A DNA stretch of 64,000 bases from Ktedonobacter robiniae (GCF_016587375.1 NZ_BNJG01000003.1:434001-498000), one strand, 5' to 3'; counted from the stretch's first letter, positions 17,363-27,133 are shown. Made by a program: numbers and translations. The notes: generated by a model from the letters alone, not told the origin.

Positions 17363-18585
17363 CCCAGACACCTGTTGCCCCAGAGAAACTGTTTGCCCAG
17401 GTGCTCGACCCGGTCAGTCGTGCCAATCCTTATCCACTTTATGCCCGCTTACGCGAGACACCGGTCTCAGTACAAGAGGATGGGACCTATGTCGTCAGCA
17501 CATACCGGGAGATCAGCCTCCTGCTCCACGATCCACGGATCAGTTCTGACGAGCGCAAGAGCGCGCATGGAGCTGGCGCCTTAGCTGCATCGGGGCCTTT
17601 GTCAACCACGCCGCCTTTCATTTTCATCGATCCTCCTGAGCATACGCGATTCCGCCGCCTGATCATGCATCAGTTTACTCCGCAACGAATCCGGGGCATG
17701 CAAGAGCACATTGAACAGACAGTCCATGCCTTGCTCGATGCCAGGAAGCAGCAGCACCAGCTCGATATTGTCCAGGATTTTGCGTATCCGCTGCCGGTTA
17801 CCATCATCTGCCACTTGCTCGGGGTCCCGCCCGAGGACGAGCCGCGCTTTCGTGTCTGGTCCTCAGCTCTAGTGCGCACGCTTGATCCGACAGAAAGCTT
17901 GAGCGAGGCGGAGGTGCAGCAGGCGGTGCAAAGCCGCACTCAGATACGGGAATACATGGAGAAACTCAGCGCGGCCCGCCGCACGCACCCTCAGGATGAT
18001 TTGCTTTCTGGCCTGGTGGCAGGGGACGACCCGGATGGTCGCTTGCCTGAGCCGGATCTGCTGGCCACGATGCAATTGCTGCTCATCGCCGGTCACGAAA
18101 CGACCGTCAACCTGATCACGAACAGCATGCTGGCACTGCTGCGTAATCCAGAGGTGTTGGATCGCCTGCGCCGCAACCCGGATCTGGCAATCCCAATGGT
18201 GGAAGAGGTTCTGCGCTACGATCCGCCAGTGCAATTTCGCACGCGCACGACCCTGACTGATGTGCCACTCGCCGGAGTGACTATCCCGCAAGGGGCCTCG
18301 GTCGCCCTGTTGCTGGCGGCGGGCGACCGCGATCCCGCTCGCTTCGTTGAGCCCGATCGCTTCTGGCCTGAACGGGATGACAACGAGCATTTTGGCTTTG
18401 GCGGTGGGGATCACTACTGTGTCGGCGCGCCGCTTGCCCGGCTCGAAGCGGTGACGGCCTTGAAGGCGCTCGCGCGTCATCTTGATGGCCCACGATTGGT
18501 TACCGATCCGCCGCCCTATCGAAGGAATGCCGCTTTGCGTGGCCCGGAACACTTGCAGGTCGCTTTTGAGCGCTTGAACGACTGA
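17359..18585 (+). CDS. Cytochrome P450
   Basis: A 408-residue soluble bacterial P450. It shows the I-helix oxygen-activation motif AGHETT near residue 244, the K-helix EEVLRYDPP near 281, and the heme loop FGFGGGDHYCVGAPLARLE with the heme-ligand Cys354. It lacks a membrane anchor, as expected for the class I three-component type. Start overlaps the reductase stop (ATGA). Together with ferredoxin and reductase it makes a complete monooxygenase. The substrate is unknown; a hydrophobic compound sensed by the TetR regulator is plausible. Confidence 0.95.
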   Translation: MTQTPVAPEKLFAQVLDPVSRANPYPLYARLRETPVSVQEDGTYVVSTYREISLLLHDPRISSDERKSAHGAGALAASGPLSTTPPFIFIDPPEHTRFRRLIMHQFTPQRIRGMQEHIEQTVHALLDARKQQHQLDIVQDFAYPLPVTIICHLLGVPPEDEPRFRVWSSALVRTLDPTESLSEAEVQQAVQSRTQIREYMEKLSAARRTHPQDDLLSGLVAGDDPDGRLPEPDLLATMQLLLIAGHETTVNLITNSMLALLRNPEVLDRLRRNPDLAIPMVEEVLRYDPPVQFRTRTTLTDVPLAGVTIPQGASVALLLAAGDRDPARFVEPDRFWPERDDNEHFGFGGGDHYCVGAPLARLEAVTALKALARHLDGPRLVTDPPPYRRNAALRGPEHLQVAFERLND

Positions 18586-18705
18586 GAAAGGAGAGCCAGC
18601 CCTCATCTGTCTTCTCACGATGAGGGTGGAGCGTCTTCTGAATGTTCCTTCGGCTGCTTGTGCTTCAGGTCTTCTCATCATGGAGTCGAAAGGGAGAAAC
18701 CATCG

Positions 18706-21099
18706 ATGATGAAACAACCAGCCTTCGCAATCGAAGCGTGGAAAATTCACGAGACAACGCTCAACCTGGATGTGCTGGCACAGACCGAGTCGGTGTTCGC
18801 CCTCTCCAACGGGCACATCGGGCTGCGTGGCAACCTGGATGAAGGAGAGCCGTGTGGCCTTCCCGGCACCTATCTCAATTCTTTGTATGAGCTCCGCCCC
18901 CTGCCGTATCCCGAAGGAGGCTATGGCTATCCTGAATCGGGGCAGACGATCATCAACGTGACCAATGGCAAAATCATCCGCCTCCTGGTCGATGATGCCC
19001 CGTTTGACATCCGGTATGGCCAGCTTCAACGCCATGAGCGGGAACTCGACCTGCGCGAGGGAGTCCTACGCCGTACGGCCTCGTGGATCTCGCCGACCGG
19101 CCGCTCGATCAAGGTTTCGTCGAACCGCCTGGTTTCCTTTACCCAGCGGGCCATCGCGGCGATTAGCTATGAGGTAGAGCCGCTTGACACTCCTGTGCGC
19201 GTCGTGGTGCAATCGGAACTCGTGGCGAATGAGGCGTTGCCAGGTGTCAGCACTGATCCGCGAGCGGGCACCGTTTCCCTAGCCCCGCTTGAAAGCGAGG
19301 AACACGAAGTTCAGAACCTGCGTGGACTCTTGATTCATCACACCCAGGCCAGCCACCTGCGCATCGGCGCAGCAATGGATCATCTGGTCGTGGGGCCGGA
19401 GGGGATGACGATGGAAGCGGAAAGTACCCCGAACATCGCCCGCGTCTCCGTCAGCGTGCGCTTGCGACCAGGTGAGCGACTGCGGATCACCAAGTTTCTC
19501 GCCTATGGCTGGTCGAGCCAGCGCTCGCTATCAGCCATCCACGACCAGATCATCGCGGCGCTCACCGCTGCCCGCTCCACGGGCTGGGAGGGCCTGCTCG
19601 CGGAGCAGCGTGACTTTGTGCAGGAGTTCTGGAAGAATGCACGTCTCGAGATCGAAGGCGATGCAGAGCTTCAAGAAGCTGTGCGCTTCGCGCAGTTCCA
19701 TGCGCTCCAGGCGGGCGTTCGAGGAGAGCAGCGCCCGATTCCGGCCAAGGGATTGACCGGACCCGGCTATGATGGGCACACCTTTTGGGACACCGAGATC
19801 TTTGTCCTGCCTGCTCTGACCCTGACCTTCCCTGCCGCTGCCGCCGGAGCCCTGCGCTGGCGGCACTCGACCCTCCCGCTGGCCAGGAAACGCGCTCACC
19901 AGCTCGGGTTGCGCGGAGCTGCCTTTCCCTGGCGAACCATTCATGGTGAGGAGTGTTCGGGCTACTGGCCGGCTGGTACGGCCGCGTTTCATATCAACGC
20001 GGATATCGCGTACGCGGTGGCCTTTTACATCGCATGCACCGAGGATCGCGTGTTCGAGCAGGAGGTAGGGCTGGAATTACTCGTCGAGACTGCACGCTTG
20101 TGGCGCTCACTCGGTTTCCTTGATATCCATGGGCAGTTCCGCATCAATGGTGTCACCGGGCCCGACGAGTATAGCGCCCTGGCCAACAACAATGTCTATA
20201 CCAATCTGCTGGCTCAGCAGAACTTGCGCGCAGCGGCAGAGGCTTCCAGGCGTCATCCTCAGGTGGCCCTCTCCCTCGGCATAGACACGGACGAGATAGC
20301 TAGTTGGAACGAGGCCGCTGAGAAGATGCTCATCCCCTATGACCAGGACCTCCAGGTTACCCCTCAGGATGATGCCTTTACTTCGTACGAGCGGTGGAAC
20401 TTCGCGGACACCACACCAGAGCAGTACCCCTTGTTCCTGTACGTTCCGTATTTTGACCTCTATCGCAAGCAGGTGGTCAAACAGGCTGATCTCGTTCTGG
20501 CCATGCACCTGCGTGGCGATGCCTTTTCGCCAGAGCAGAAGGCGCGCAACTTCGCCTACTACGAGCCGCTGACCGTCCGCGACTCCTCGCTCTCAGCAGC
20601 GACGCAGGCCGTCATTGCGGCTGAGGTGGGGCACCTTCAGCTCGCGTATGACTATTTCGCCGAGACGGCGTTTCTGGATCTGTATGATCTGGCGCAGAAC
20701 ACGCGCGATGGCCTGCATCTCGCGTCGCTGCTGGGAACCTGGACGACCCTGGTCGCTGGCTTCGGAGGACTGCGTCTGCGCGGCGGTTCACTCGCGTTTG
20801 GCCCCAGGCTGCCAGAGGGGATCACCCGTCTCACCTTCCACGTGGTGTTCCGCAACCGTCGCATCGGGGTGGACATCACGGCGACCGAGGTCAGGTATGC
20901 GCTTCTGGAAGGCGAGCCCCTGGCGGTCTGGCATGAGAGAGAGAATATCACCCTTTCCACCCAGGAAGCCGTCATCCAGCCCACGCCACGGATCCAGGCG
21001 GGACCACGGCCGAAGCAACCACCAGGGCGCGCCCCGCTGAAACGGGCTGCCCACTCCCTTTCCAAGGGAACACCCGAGCCGCTCCATCACAACGGGTAG
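18706..21099 (+). CDS. Glycoside hydrolase family 65 phosphorylase
   Basis: The ATG at 18706, preceded by GAAAGGGAG, gives 797 residues, near the usual family length; an in-frame ATG at 18658 lacks a good ribosome binding site. An N-terminal beta-sandwich (to about 270) precedes an (alpha/alpha)6 barrel. The conserved barrel segments FPWRTIHGEECSGYWPAGTA near 424 and VTGPDEYSA, whose Glu488 is the general acid, are intact. GH65 enzymes phosphorolyse alpha-glucosides such as maltose, trehalose, kojibiose or nigerose with inversion, in the cytoplasm. No phosphoglucomutase lies nearby, and specificity cannot be told. It ends 20 bases from a convergent kinase gene. Confidence 0.92.
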   Translation: MMKQPAFAIEAWKIHETTLNLDVLAQTESVFALSNGHIGLRGNLDEGEPCGLPGTYLNSLYELRPLPYPEGGYGYPESGQTIINVTNGKIIRLLVDDAPFDIRYGQLQRHERELDLREGVLRRTASWISPTGRSIKVSSNRLVSFTQRAIAAISYEVEPLDTPVRVVVQSELVANEALPGVSTDPRAGTVSLAPLESEEHEVQNLRGLLIHHTQASHLRIGAAMDHLVVGPEGMTMEAESTPNIARVSVSVRLRPGERLRITKFLAYGWSSQRSLSAIHDQIIAALTAARSTGWEGLLAEQRDFVQEFWKNARLEIEGDAELQEAVRFAQFHALQAGVRGEQRPIPAKGLTGPGYDGHTFWDTEIFVLPALTLTFPAAAAGALRWRHSTLPLARKRAHQLGLRGAAFPWRTIHGEECSGYWPAGTAAFHINADIAYAVAFYIACTEDRVFEQEVGLELLVETARLWRSLGFLDIHGQFRINGVTGPDEYSALANNNVYTNLLAQQNLRAAAEASRRHPQVALSLGIDTDEIASWNEAAEKMLIPYDQDLQVTPQDDAFTSYERWNFADTTPEQYPLFLYVPYFDLYRKQVVKQADLVLAMHLRGDAFSPEQKARNFAYYEPLTVRDSSLSAATQAVIAAEVGHLQLAYDYFAETAFLDLYDLAQNTRDGLHLASLLGTWTTLVAGFGGLRLRGGSLAFGPRLPEGITRLTFHVVFRNRRIGVDITATEVRYALLEGEPLAVWHERENITLSTQEAVIQPTPRIQAGPRPKQPPGRAPLKRAAHSLSKGTPEPLHHNG

Positions 21100-21119
21100 G
21101 GTGGTAATGCTGTTAACGC

Positions 21120-22916
21120 TCACACAGGTCGTGCGAGTGGTAAGGTCAACCAGAACGTGGTTCCCTGACCAGGGATGCTTTCAACCCCAATGCTGCCGTG
21201 ATGACATTCGAGGAGTGCCCGGCACAGGTAGAAGCGTAACCCTAAACTCAAATCCAGTTCCTGCTGAACCGAACTGCCCTTTCCCCGGTAGAAGCGATCC
21301 CAGAGGCGAACCTGCTCTTCAAGAGGGATACCTGGCCCTTCGTCATGGACCGAGACGCGGGCCATCTGCTCCTCTTCTCGCACCTGGATGGTCAGGGGGC
21401 GCTCCGCTGGGGAAGAGGCGAGGGCCGTGGCCAGGTAGACGGTGAGCACCTGGATGATACGCCCGGCATCAACGAGGACGGGGATGCTGGGTTCGGGTGT
21501 CAGATTTTCGAGCTTGATCGCCCGTTCGGGCACGGACTCCTGCTGCTTCGCCACGGCTTGTTTGACCAGCATGAGCAGATCACAGGGAGCGAGCGTGAGA
21601 TCCAGTTGCCCGACCTGGATACGCGCGTCATCGATCATATCCTGCACCATGCGCTCTTGCAGCCGGACGCTCTGCTCGGCGGCTTCCAACGACTGCCTGG
21701 TCTGTTCAAGGCGCGCACTCGTGCTCTCGAACTGTTGGGAAAGCTCGCTCTGTAACCGCTCTAAGCGACGCTGAGCTAATTGCACATTGCCCTTGATCCC
21801 CGTCAGCGGGGTGCGCAATTCATGGCCGGCCAGCGCCAGGAAGTCGCTGCTCAACCGATCCACTTCGGAGAAGACCAGTTCTCTGGCCTGTTTCCCCAGG
21901 TATGTTTGCAAGGAGCTCAGACATTCAACGAACAGCCGGACGTGCTCTGCGACCGTTCTCACGAGATCGATCTCCTCCTGGGTATACTCACCCTCCCACT
22001 GGTGTTTGTGGATCACAAGCATCCCAGCCAGATTCTGCTTCCAGAACAGGGGAAGCACCAGGAGGTTCGCGTTCCCCAGTTCCTCAGGATACCCGGTCGG
22101 AATGTGGAAGCAACTTGATGCGAGAACCACGTCCTGATTGGCCTGGAGACGAGCAAGTACGGTTTCGTCAAAAAAATCGGCGAAGCGAAAGCGCTCACTC
22201 GTCGCCCGGAAGAAGTGTTCTCGCTCTGCGGTGAAACCGCTCCCCACTACATACGCTAGGCTCAGAGCGCGAAAGGCGGCCAGGCTCACACACCAGCACG
22301 CCAGGACCTGGCTAATGACATCCACGAGCTGTTGGTTGACAAAGAGTACTGGAGGAGAAAGAAGAAAGGTTTCCTCAGAACCCTCTCCCTGCAATTGCTC
22401 AGGCAGCCGCGCGATGGCTTCGTTCAAGGCCATCAACGCTTCGTAGACCCGCTGCGTATGGAGGGCCTTTTGATAGTGGGGAGCTACTGGATGAAAGGCC
22501 GAGAGCACGCCGATCGGCCGCTGCTGTCCGTCGCGCACCAGTGAACAGCGCAGTTCCAGGCACGCCTTGTGCTGGGAAGGAAGAACAAGCACAAGGGTTT
22601 GCTCGTAGGGAAAGAACGCGGCTTCTTTCTTGAGGGTGGTCAGGTCCAGCAACCATGGGGGAAAGGAGAACGGTCGTTGCTGTTCGTCACACCATTCATA
22701 CCGTTGGAAAAGCTGCTGAGCAGAGGTGCCGAGCCAAGCGTCAGAAGCTTGGGCCTCAAAGAGTGTCAGCGCCGCAGCATTCAGGAAGATGAGCTTCCCT
22801 GCCCGGTCCCACACCATGATGGCATCAGCAAGAGAGGCAAAATACACGTCGAGTTGTGGTGACAACTCCCGCTTTTGAAGCGTTGTTCGTGCTGTTCGCG
22901 GTGCGTTCTGACCCAT
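21120..22916 (-). CDS. PAS-GAF sensor histidine kinase with degenerate N-box
   Basis: The ATG at 22916 follows GGAGGGGCG and gives 598 residues. An N-terminal PAS domain (about 20-130) is followed by a GAF-like domain (about 180-340), the dimerisation helix with His365 (LAGHELRTPLTG), and an ATPase domain with DEGPGIP and GTTFWLTLPL. In the ATPase N-box the usual NLLxNA is replaced by YLATALAS, so the Mg-binding asparagine is missing, and the G2 box is poor. It may be a weak or inactive kinase. It has no membrane segments and should be cytoplasmic. It is the furthest downstream of a four-gene signalling block on the same strand. Confidence 0.88.
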   Translation of the reverse strand: MGQNAPRTARTTLQKRELSPQLDVYFASLADAIMVWDRAGKLIFLNAAALTLFEAQASDAWLGTSAQQLFQRYEWCDEQQRPFSFPPWLLDLTTLKKEAAFFPYEQTLVLVLPSQHKACLELRCSLVRDGQQRPIGVLSAFHPVAPHYQKALHTQRVYEALMALNEAIARLPEQLQGEGSEETFLLSPPVLFVNQQLVDVISQVLACWCVSLAAFRALSLAYVVGSGFTAEREHFFRATSERFRFADFFDETVLARLQANQDVVLASSCFHIPTGYPEELGNANLLVLPLFWKQNLAGMLVIHKHQWEGEYTQEEIDLVRTVAEHVRLFVECLSSLQTYLGKQARELVFSEVDRLSSDFLALAGHELRTPLTGIKGNVQLAQRRLERLQSELSQQFESTSARLEQTRQSLEAAEQSVRLQERMVQDMIDDARIQVGQLDLTLAPCDLLMLVKQAVAKQQESVPERAIKLENLTPEPSIPVLVDAGRIIQVLTVYLATALASSPAERPLTIQVREEEQMARVSVHDEGPGIPLEEQVRLWDRFYRGKGSSVQQELDLSLGLRFYLCRALLECHHGSIGVESIPGQGTTFWLTLPLARPV

Positions 22917-23425
22917 CTCGCCCCTCCTTTGTGGACGCGAGTGCACAGGCAACGAGGAAGCAAAAAGGCACAGAAGGAATCCTCCAATGCAGGAGAAAAA
23001 GATGGCATGCTCATCAAGCTCCACTATTCTTCCCTGTCTCTTTTCATGGTAGCATTGAGGAAAAATCGGGGATGTCTGTAGCCTGAGCAAACGCGCCGAG
23101 ATCTCGGAGAAACAACTTTGGAATCAACAGGCTCTTTCGCGCATTAATCCTCGCTAGAAGCGGCTTGTTGCACACTCATCATGTCAATTGATGGCAGCGC
23201 CCGCGACATCGATCCGGCTTGTGAGCCCGTCAGCCGACCAGGTGTGCGTTCTATTTGGCGACACAGATGAGGCAACTGGGGTGTGAGAAACGGTGCGCAG
23301 ACGGGAAGCGGACGAGCGAGCGTGTCCACAAAAATCGAGTTGGTGATAGCGGTGGGTATCCATGCTCCAGCCGCTATCATCGGCTCCGATGACGTGCCTG
23401 GCGTGGCTTTCCACAGTCAGGCCTC
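22917..23425. other. Intergenic stretch between two kinase genes
   Basis: About 500 bases with no convincing gene, repeat or strong hairpin. It must hold the promoter of the downstream kinase, but no clear -35/-10 pair stands out. Confidence 0.4.
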
Positions 23426-26401
23426 CTACCTCGTGGGAAGGGTGACCGTAAAGGTCGACCCTTTTCCGACTTCGCTCTCCACCGTGATGGTTCCCCCATG
23501 GTGCTTGACGATCTCGGCGACAATGTAGAGTCCCATGCCCAGGCCGGGGATCGCCTTCTGCTTGGGACCAGTGACCCGATAGAAGCGCTCAAAAATCTTG
23601 TCGCGCTGCTCGCGCGGGATGCCCAGGCCATGGTCGGTCACCCGGATCGTGACTGTCTCAGCGGAGGCGGAGAGATCCATCTCAACGGTCTGGGCATCGG
23701 GCGAATACTTGATGGCATTGCTAATCAGGTTGGTGAAGACCTGTCCCAGACGGTCTCGATCCCCCAGCAGGTTAATCTGCACGGCACCACGGACGAGGAT
23801 GCGATGGCTGGGATGGGTTTGCTGCATGGTCTCGGCAATCTCCCGCAGCAAGGCGTCGAGGTCCACCGTCTCCTGCCGGTACTCCAGCCTGCCCGCCTGG
23901 ATTTTGGAGACATCCAGCAACTCTTCCACCAGCCGGTTGACTTTGTTGATTTGCGCCTCCATGCGAGCAAGAGCCGGAAGCTGATCCTGGGTGCCTTGCT
24001 TGGTCAGTTGCCGGTGCAGCAAGGAGGCCTGCATTTTCAAGGCGGCGAGGGGGTTTTTGAGTTCATGGCTGGCCATGCTGATAAAGGCATCCTTGCGTCG
24101 TTCCAGTTCCTTGCGTGCCGAGTTATCCAGCACAAAGCTGATGATCTGGCGCGGTTGCTCCTGGAAGAGGACACCTCCCACCAACACCGGCAGGTAACTC
24201 CCATCTTTACACTTCACCTCGACTTCAAAAGGCGTGTGCTGCCCGTATGTGAGTAACTCCTGGCGCGCGTGCTCGAAGAGGGGTGCCTGTTCTGGGGAAA
24301 TGATCTTCTCTCTAATCACCGCTCCGCTCCGCATCTCCTCTCGGGTATAGCCGGTCATATGAACCCAGGCATCATTACCTTCCACCAGGGCTTCCTTCTC
24401 CCCTTCAACAGAAACAATCCCAATAATATTGGAGTCGATGAGAGCGCGAATGCGCTCCTGGCTTTCTCGCAAGGCTTTCTCGATACGCTTTTGGTCCTCA
24501 ATGTCGGTACAGGTCCCAAACCATCTGACGATCTGGCCTGCTTCATCACGCATCGGAAGGGCACGGACTAAAAACCAGCGATATTCCCCAGTCTGAGCAT
24601 TTCTCAGACGCTGTTCGTGCTCATACATGGCTCCCGTCTCCAGGGCATGCTGAATACAAGCTCGATTGCTTTCCCAATCATCAGGATGCATGAACGGGAG
24701 CTGATCCCATCGGTCGCTTTGTATTTGCTTGAGCGTTAATCCGGTGTAGTCACACCAGTGCTGGTTGGTGTACTCGTGTTGGCCATTGGGCCGTGTTACC
24801 CAGACGAGCTGTGGCACGGTTTCGGCCAACACCCGAAAGCGTTCTTCACTCTCTTTCAGCCTTTGTTCCGTTTGTTTCTGCTCCTCGATATCGGTGCAGG
24901 TGCCAAACCACTTGAGGATCTGGCCTGCTTCATCGCGCACAGGCATCCCACGAGCTAAGAACCAGCGATACCCTCCTGTTTGGCCCTCTTTGAGACGATA
25001 TTCGATCTCATAGGCTTCACCCGAAGCGAGCGCATGATGCCAGACCCTGAGGGTGTGCTGATAATCGTCAGAGTGCAAAAACTGGCTCCATCCATGGCCT
25101 GATGCTTGTTCGGGAGAGGAGCCGGTATAGTCATACCACCGTTGATTCCAGTACTCAACCAGGCCCTCCGGCGACGTCATCCACACCAACTGCGGTACGG
25201 TTTCGGCCAGGATACGCCAGTTCTGCTCGCTGGTTTTGATCCTCTCTGCTGCCTGTTTCTGTTCCTCAATATCGGTGCTGGTGCCAAACCATTTGACAAT
25301 CTGGCCTGCGTCATCACGCACCGGGAGGGCGCGTGCCAAGAACCAGCGATAGGTCCCGGTCGTGCCATGGCGCAGACGCATTTCCGTTTCACACACTCCG
25401 TCGCCCTGGATGGCGCGCTGCCGCATGGAGCGGACGCGTTGCCGATCCTCCGGATGCAGACACTGTATCCATCCATCCCCCTGGGTCTCTTCGGGGCTCA
25501 GGCCGGTATAGTCACACCAGCGTTGGTTATGATAATCTACATAACCGTCTGGTCGCATGGTCCAGACCAACTGAGGGATGGCATCGATGAGGGCATGGAT
25601 TTCCGCTTCTGCACGCTTGCGCGCGGTAATGTCGATGGCAACCATGACGAGATAATCAACGTGGTGCTTCGCATCCAGGTGGGGGGTGATCGCCTCTTCC
25701 AGGTGAATTTCCATGCCTTCCCTGGGGTGAATGGTGATCCCAAAACGCACTGTTTCGCCCTTGTTGGCTCGCGCGATGGCGGCACGGAATTGCGCTTGAC
25801 TGGCAGGAGAAAAGAACCACCAGGGATCTTCGACCAGGGATTTGCCAACAATCTCCTCGCGTCGGATCTGCGCATCGTCTAACGGGACCTCATTCAGGTC
25901 CAACACGATCCCCTCGGGCGTCAGAATCATGAACCCAGCATGTAAGGTATTCAGGACATCCATGTAGAGGGACTCGCGCTCGGGGACTATCTCCTGGCGG
26001 TGGGCGGGTCCCCCCATCTCGTGGAAATGCAAGGTGAGTCCCCCAAGGGTCGGAGAGAGATGGACCTGCAGCCAGGTCCCCGTCACGGGAGACACATATT
26101 GCACTTCGGTCAGTGCTCGGGTCTGTTTTGTCTCGCACACGGCTTGGTAGAGCGCGGTGCTCACCAGCTGTGGAGCGCTGCGCCAGAAGGTGTTTCCAAC
26201 CAGGATCTCTGGTGCGACTCCGGTCAAGGCCTGTGCGCTTGCATTAGCATAGAGAATCGTTGCGGCATCATCGAGCACAAACAAGGCCTCAGGAAGAGTC
26301 TCAAGAATCGTAAGGAGCGTCTTATGAGACTCTGGCGTGAGACGCGTGAGTTGCGTTGTCTTCAACATACTGCGGTCAATCTCCCTTACACGTGTCCCCA
26401 T
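23426..26401 (-). CDS. Multi-PAS sensor histidine kinase
   Basis: A 991-residue cytoplasmic kinase with about six consecutive PAS domains (roughly 20-130, 140-260, 265-390, 395-515, 520-640 and 645-760). Several contain the repeated GxYRWFLARxxPVRDEAGQIxKWFGTxTDIEEQK ending typical of PAS-PAC modules. The phosphoacceptor His779 (MASHELKNPLAAL) and a complete ATPase domain follow (NLISNAIKYSP, DHGLGIP, GLGMGLYIVAEIVKHHGG). The PAS modules are very alike, which suggests internal duplication. The start may be ATG 26401 or 26368. It probably works with the receiver protein at 26678-27133 on the same strand. Confidence 0.93.
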   Translation of the reverse strand: MGTRVREIDRSMLKTTQLTRLTPESHKTLLTILETLPEALFVLDDAATILYANASAQALTGVAPEILVGNTFWRSAPQLVSTALYQAVCETKQTRALTEVQYVSPVTGTWLQVHLSPTLGGLTLHFHEMGGPAHRQEIVPERESLYMDVLNTLHAGFMILTPEGIVLDLNEVPLDDAQIRREEIVGKSLVEDPWWFFSPASQAQFRAAIARANKGETVRFGITIHPREGMEIHLEEAITPHLDAKHHVDYLVMVAIDITARKRAEAEIHALIDAIPQLVWTMRPDGYVDYHNQRWCDYTGLSPEETQGDGWIQCLHPEDRQRVRSMRQRAIQGDGVCETEMRLRHGTTGTYRWFLARALPVRDDAGQIVKWFGTSTDIEEQKQAAERIKTSEQNWRILAETVPQLVWMTSPEGLVEYWNQRWYDYTGSSPEQASGHGWSQFLHSDDYQHTLRVWHHALASGEAYEIEYRLKEGQTGGYRWFLARGMPVRDEAGQILKWFGTCTDIEEQKQTEQRLKESEERFRVLAETVPQLVWVTRPNGQHEYTNQHWCDYTGLTLKQIQSDRWDQLPFMHPDDWESNRACIQHALETGAMYEHEQRLRNAQTGEYRWFLVRALPMRDEAGQIVRWFGTCTDIEDQKRIEKALRESQERIRALIDSNIIGIVSVEGEKEALVEGNDAWVHMTGYTREEMRSGAVIREKIISPEQAPLFEHARQELLTYGQHTPFEVEVKCKDGSYLPVLVGGVLFQEQPRQIISFVLDNSARKELERRKDAFISMASHELKNPLAALKMQASLLHRQLTKQGTQDQLPALARMEAQINKVNRLVEELLDVSKIQAGRLEYRQETVDLDALLREIAETMQQTHPSHRILVRGAVQINLLGDRDRLGQVFTNLISNAIKYSPDAQTVEMDLSASAETVTIRVTDHGLGIPREQRDKIFERFYRVTGPKQKAIPGLGMGLYIVAEIVKHHGGTITVESEVGKGSTFTVTLPTR

Positions 26402-26535
26402 CCCTGGCGGCGAAGCTGCGTCCCTGCTCTCACCTCAAGATGTTTAGTGAAATAATGCGCTTTTTTCAAGCAACAAGCAAACTGTACAATGGAGAATATT
26501 GGTGAAATTGCTCATCCTCTTCACGGGAATACCGA
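26395..26535. repeat. Dispersed repeat, copy B
   Basis: The partner of 15359-15500. It begins at the 5' end of the multi-PAS kinase gene and extends into the gap toward the receiver gene. Confidence 0.7.
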
Positions 26536-26618
26536 CCTGCGCACAGCAATGAGACGTCAAGATCTCAGAAGCCTTCTGGGTAGGAGTATGTGTAGACCCG
26601 GTATCCCGATGCAAGCCC

Positions 26619-26633
26619 CCGGCTTCTAGCCGG
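26619..26633. terminator. Small hairpin downstream of receiver gene
   Basis: CCGGCT-TCT-AGCCGG is a 6-bp stem with a 3-base loop, set in CCCCCGG/CCGGAGG. It resembles the end hairpins of IS200/IS605 elements but no transposase is present, so it may be a scar or a weak terminator for the receiver gene. Confidence 0.35.
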
Positions 26634-26677
26634 AGGTCATTGCCGGGAGAGAGTATGATGTTTGTCATACGATGCTC

Positions 26678-27133
26678 TTATTGAGCACCATGGTTGTAGG
26701 AGAGCGCTTTTGCTGCACCGGGGTCATCCTTTGCTCCTGAGACGAGCAGTTCAGCAACCGATTGGAGCAGCGCTTCCAGTTCAAAGGGTTTCTGCAGCGT
26801 TTTAAGGTGCTTTTTGCTGCTGGCTTCTGGTGGCAGCACATCCGCACTCATCAAGAGGACAGGGATGTGTCCATGTTCTTCTCGACTCCTCAGCCAGTCC
26901 ATCAGTTCCAGTCCACTCATCCCGGGGAGATGGTAGTCCAGGAGTACTAATGCAGGGACATCCGTTTGCAGGTGACGTTGCGCTATCTCTCCACTGAGGA
27001 CATGGGAAGCCTCATAGGCCTCCTCATCCTGGAGCGCATCCAGCAGGATAGAGCCCAGGATGGGATCATCTTCGACGATGAGAATACGTTTGCTGCGCGC
27101 AGATCCATGATTTCCATATTGGCTCTTGTTCAT
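26678..27133 (-). CDS. Single-domain response regulator
   Basis: A 151-residue CheY-like receiver with acidic pocket Glu21-Asp22-Asp23, phosphoacceptor Asp66 (LVLLDYHLPGMSG), switch residue Ser96 (LLMSADV) and Lys115 (LQKPFE). There is no output domain; a tail of about 25 residues follows. Its ATG overlaps the stop of the upstream kinase gene by four bases (ATGA), so the two are translationally coupled and probably partners. As a stand-alone receiver it may act by protein contact or as a phosphorelay intermediate. Confidence 0.92.
   Translation of the reverse strand: MNKSQYGNHGSARSKRILIVEDDPILGSILLDALQDEEAYEASHVLSGEIAQRHLQTDVPALVLLDYHLPGMSGLELMDWLRSREEHGHIPVLLMSADVLPPEASSKKHLKTLQKPFELEALLQSVAELLVSGAKDDPGAAKALSYNHGAQ

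Noticed and set aside
17869..19035. 388-codon frame on the minus strand
   Set aside because: Antisense to the P450 and GH65 genes, which carry unmistakable motifs; a GC-rich shadow frame.
23426..26401. The repeated PAS modules as a DNA tandem repeat or CRISPR-like array
   Set aside because: Repeats are about 370 bases, diverged and in frame; they are duplicated protein domains.
26603..26645. IS200/IS605 end between receiver and kinase genes
   Set aside because: Only a short CCGGCT/AGCCGG hairpin is present and no TnpB or second end; listed only as a weak hairpin.
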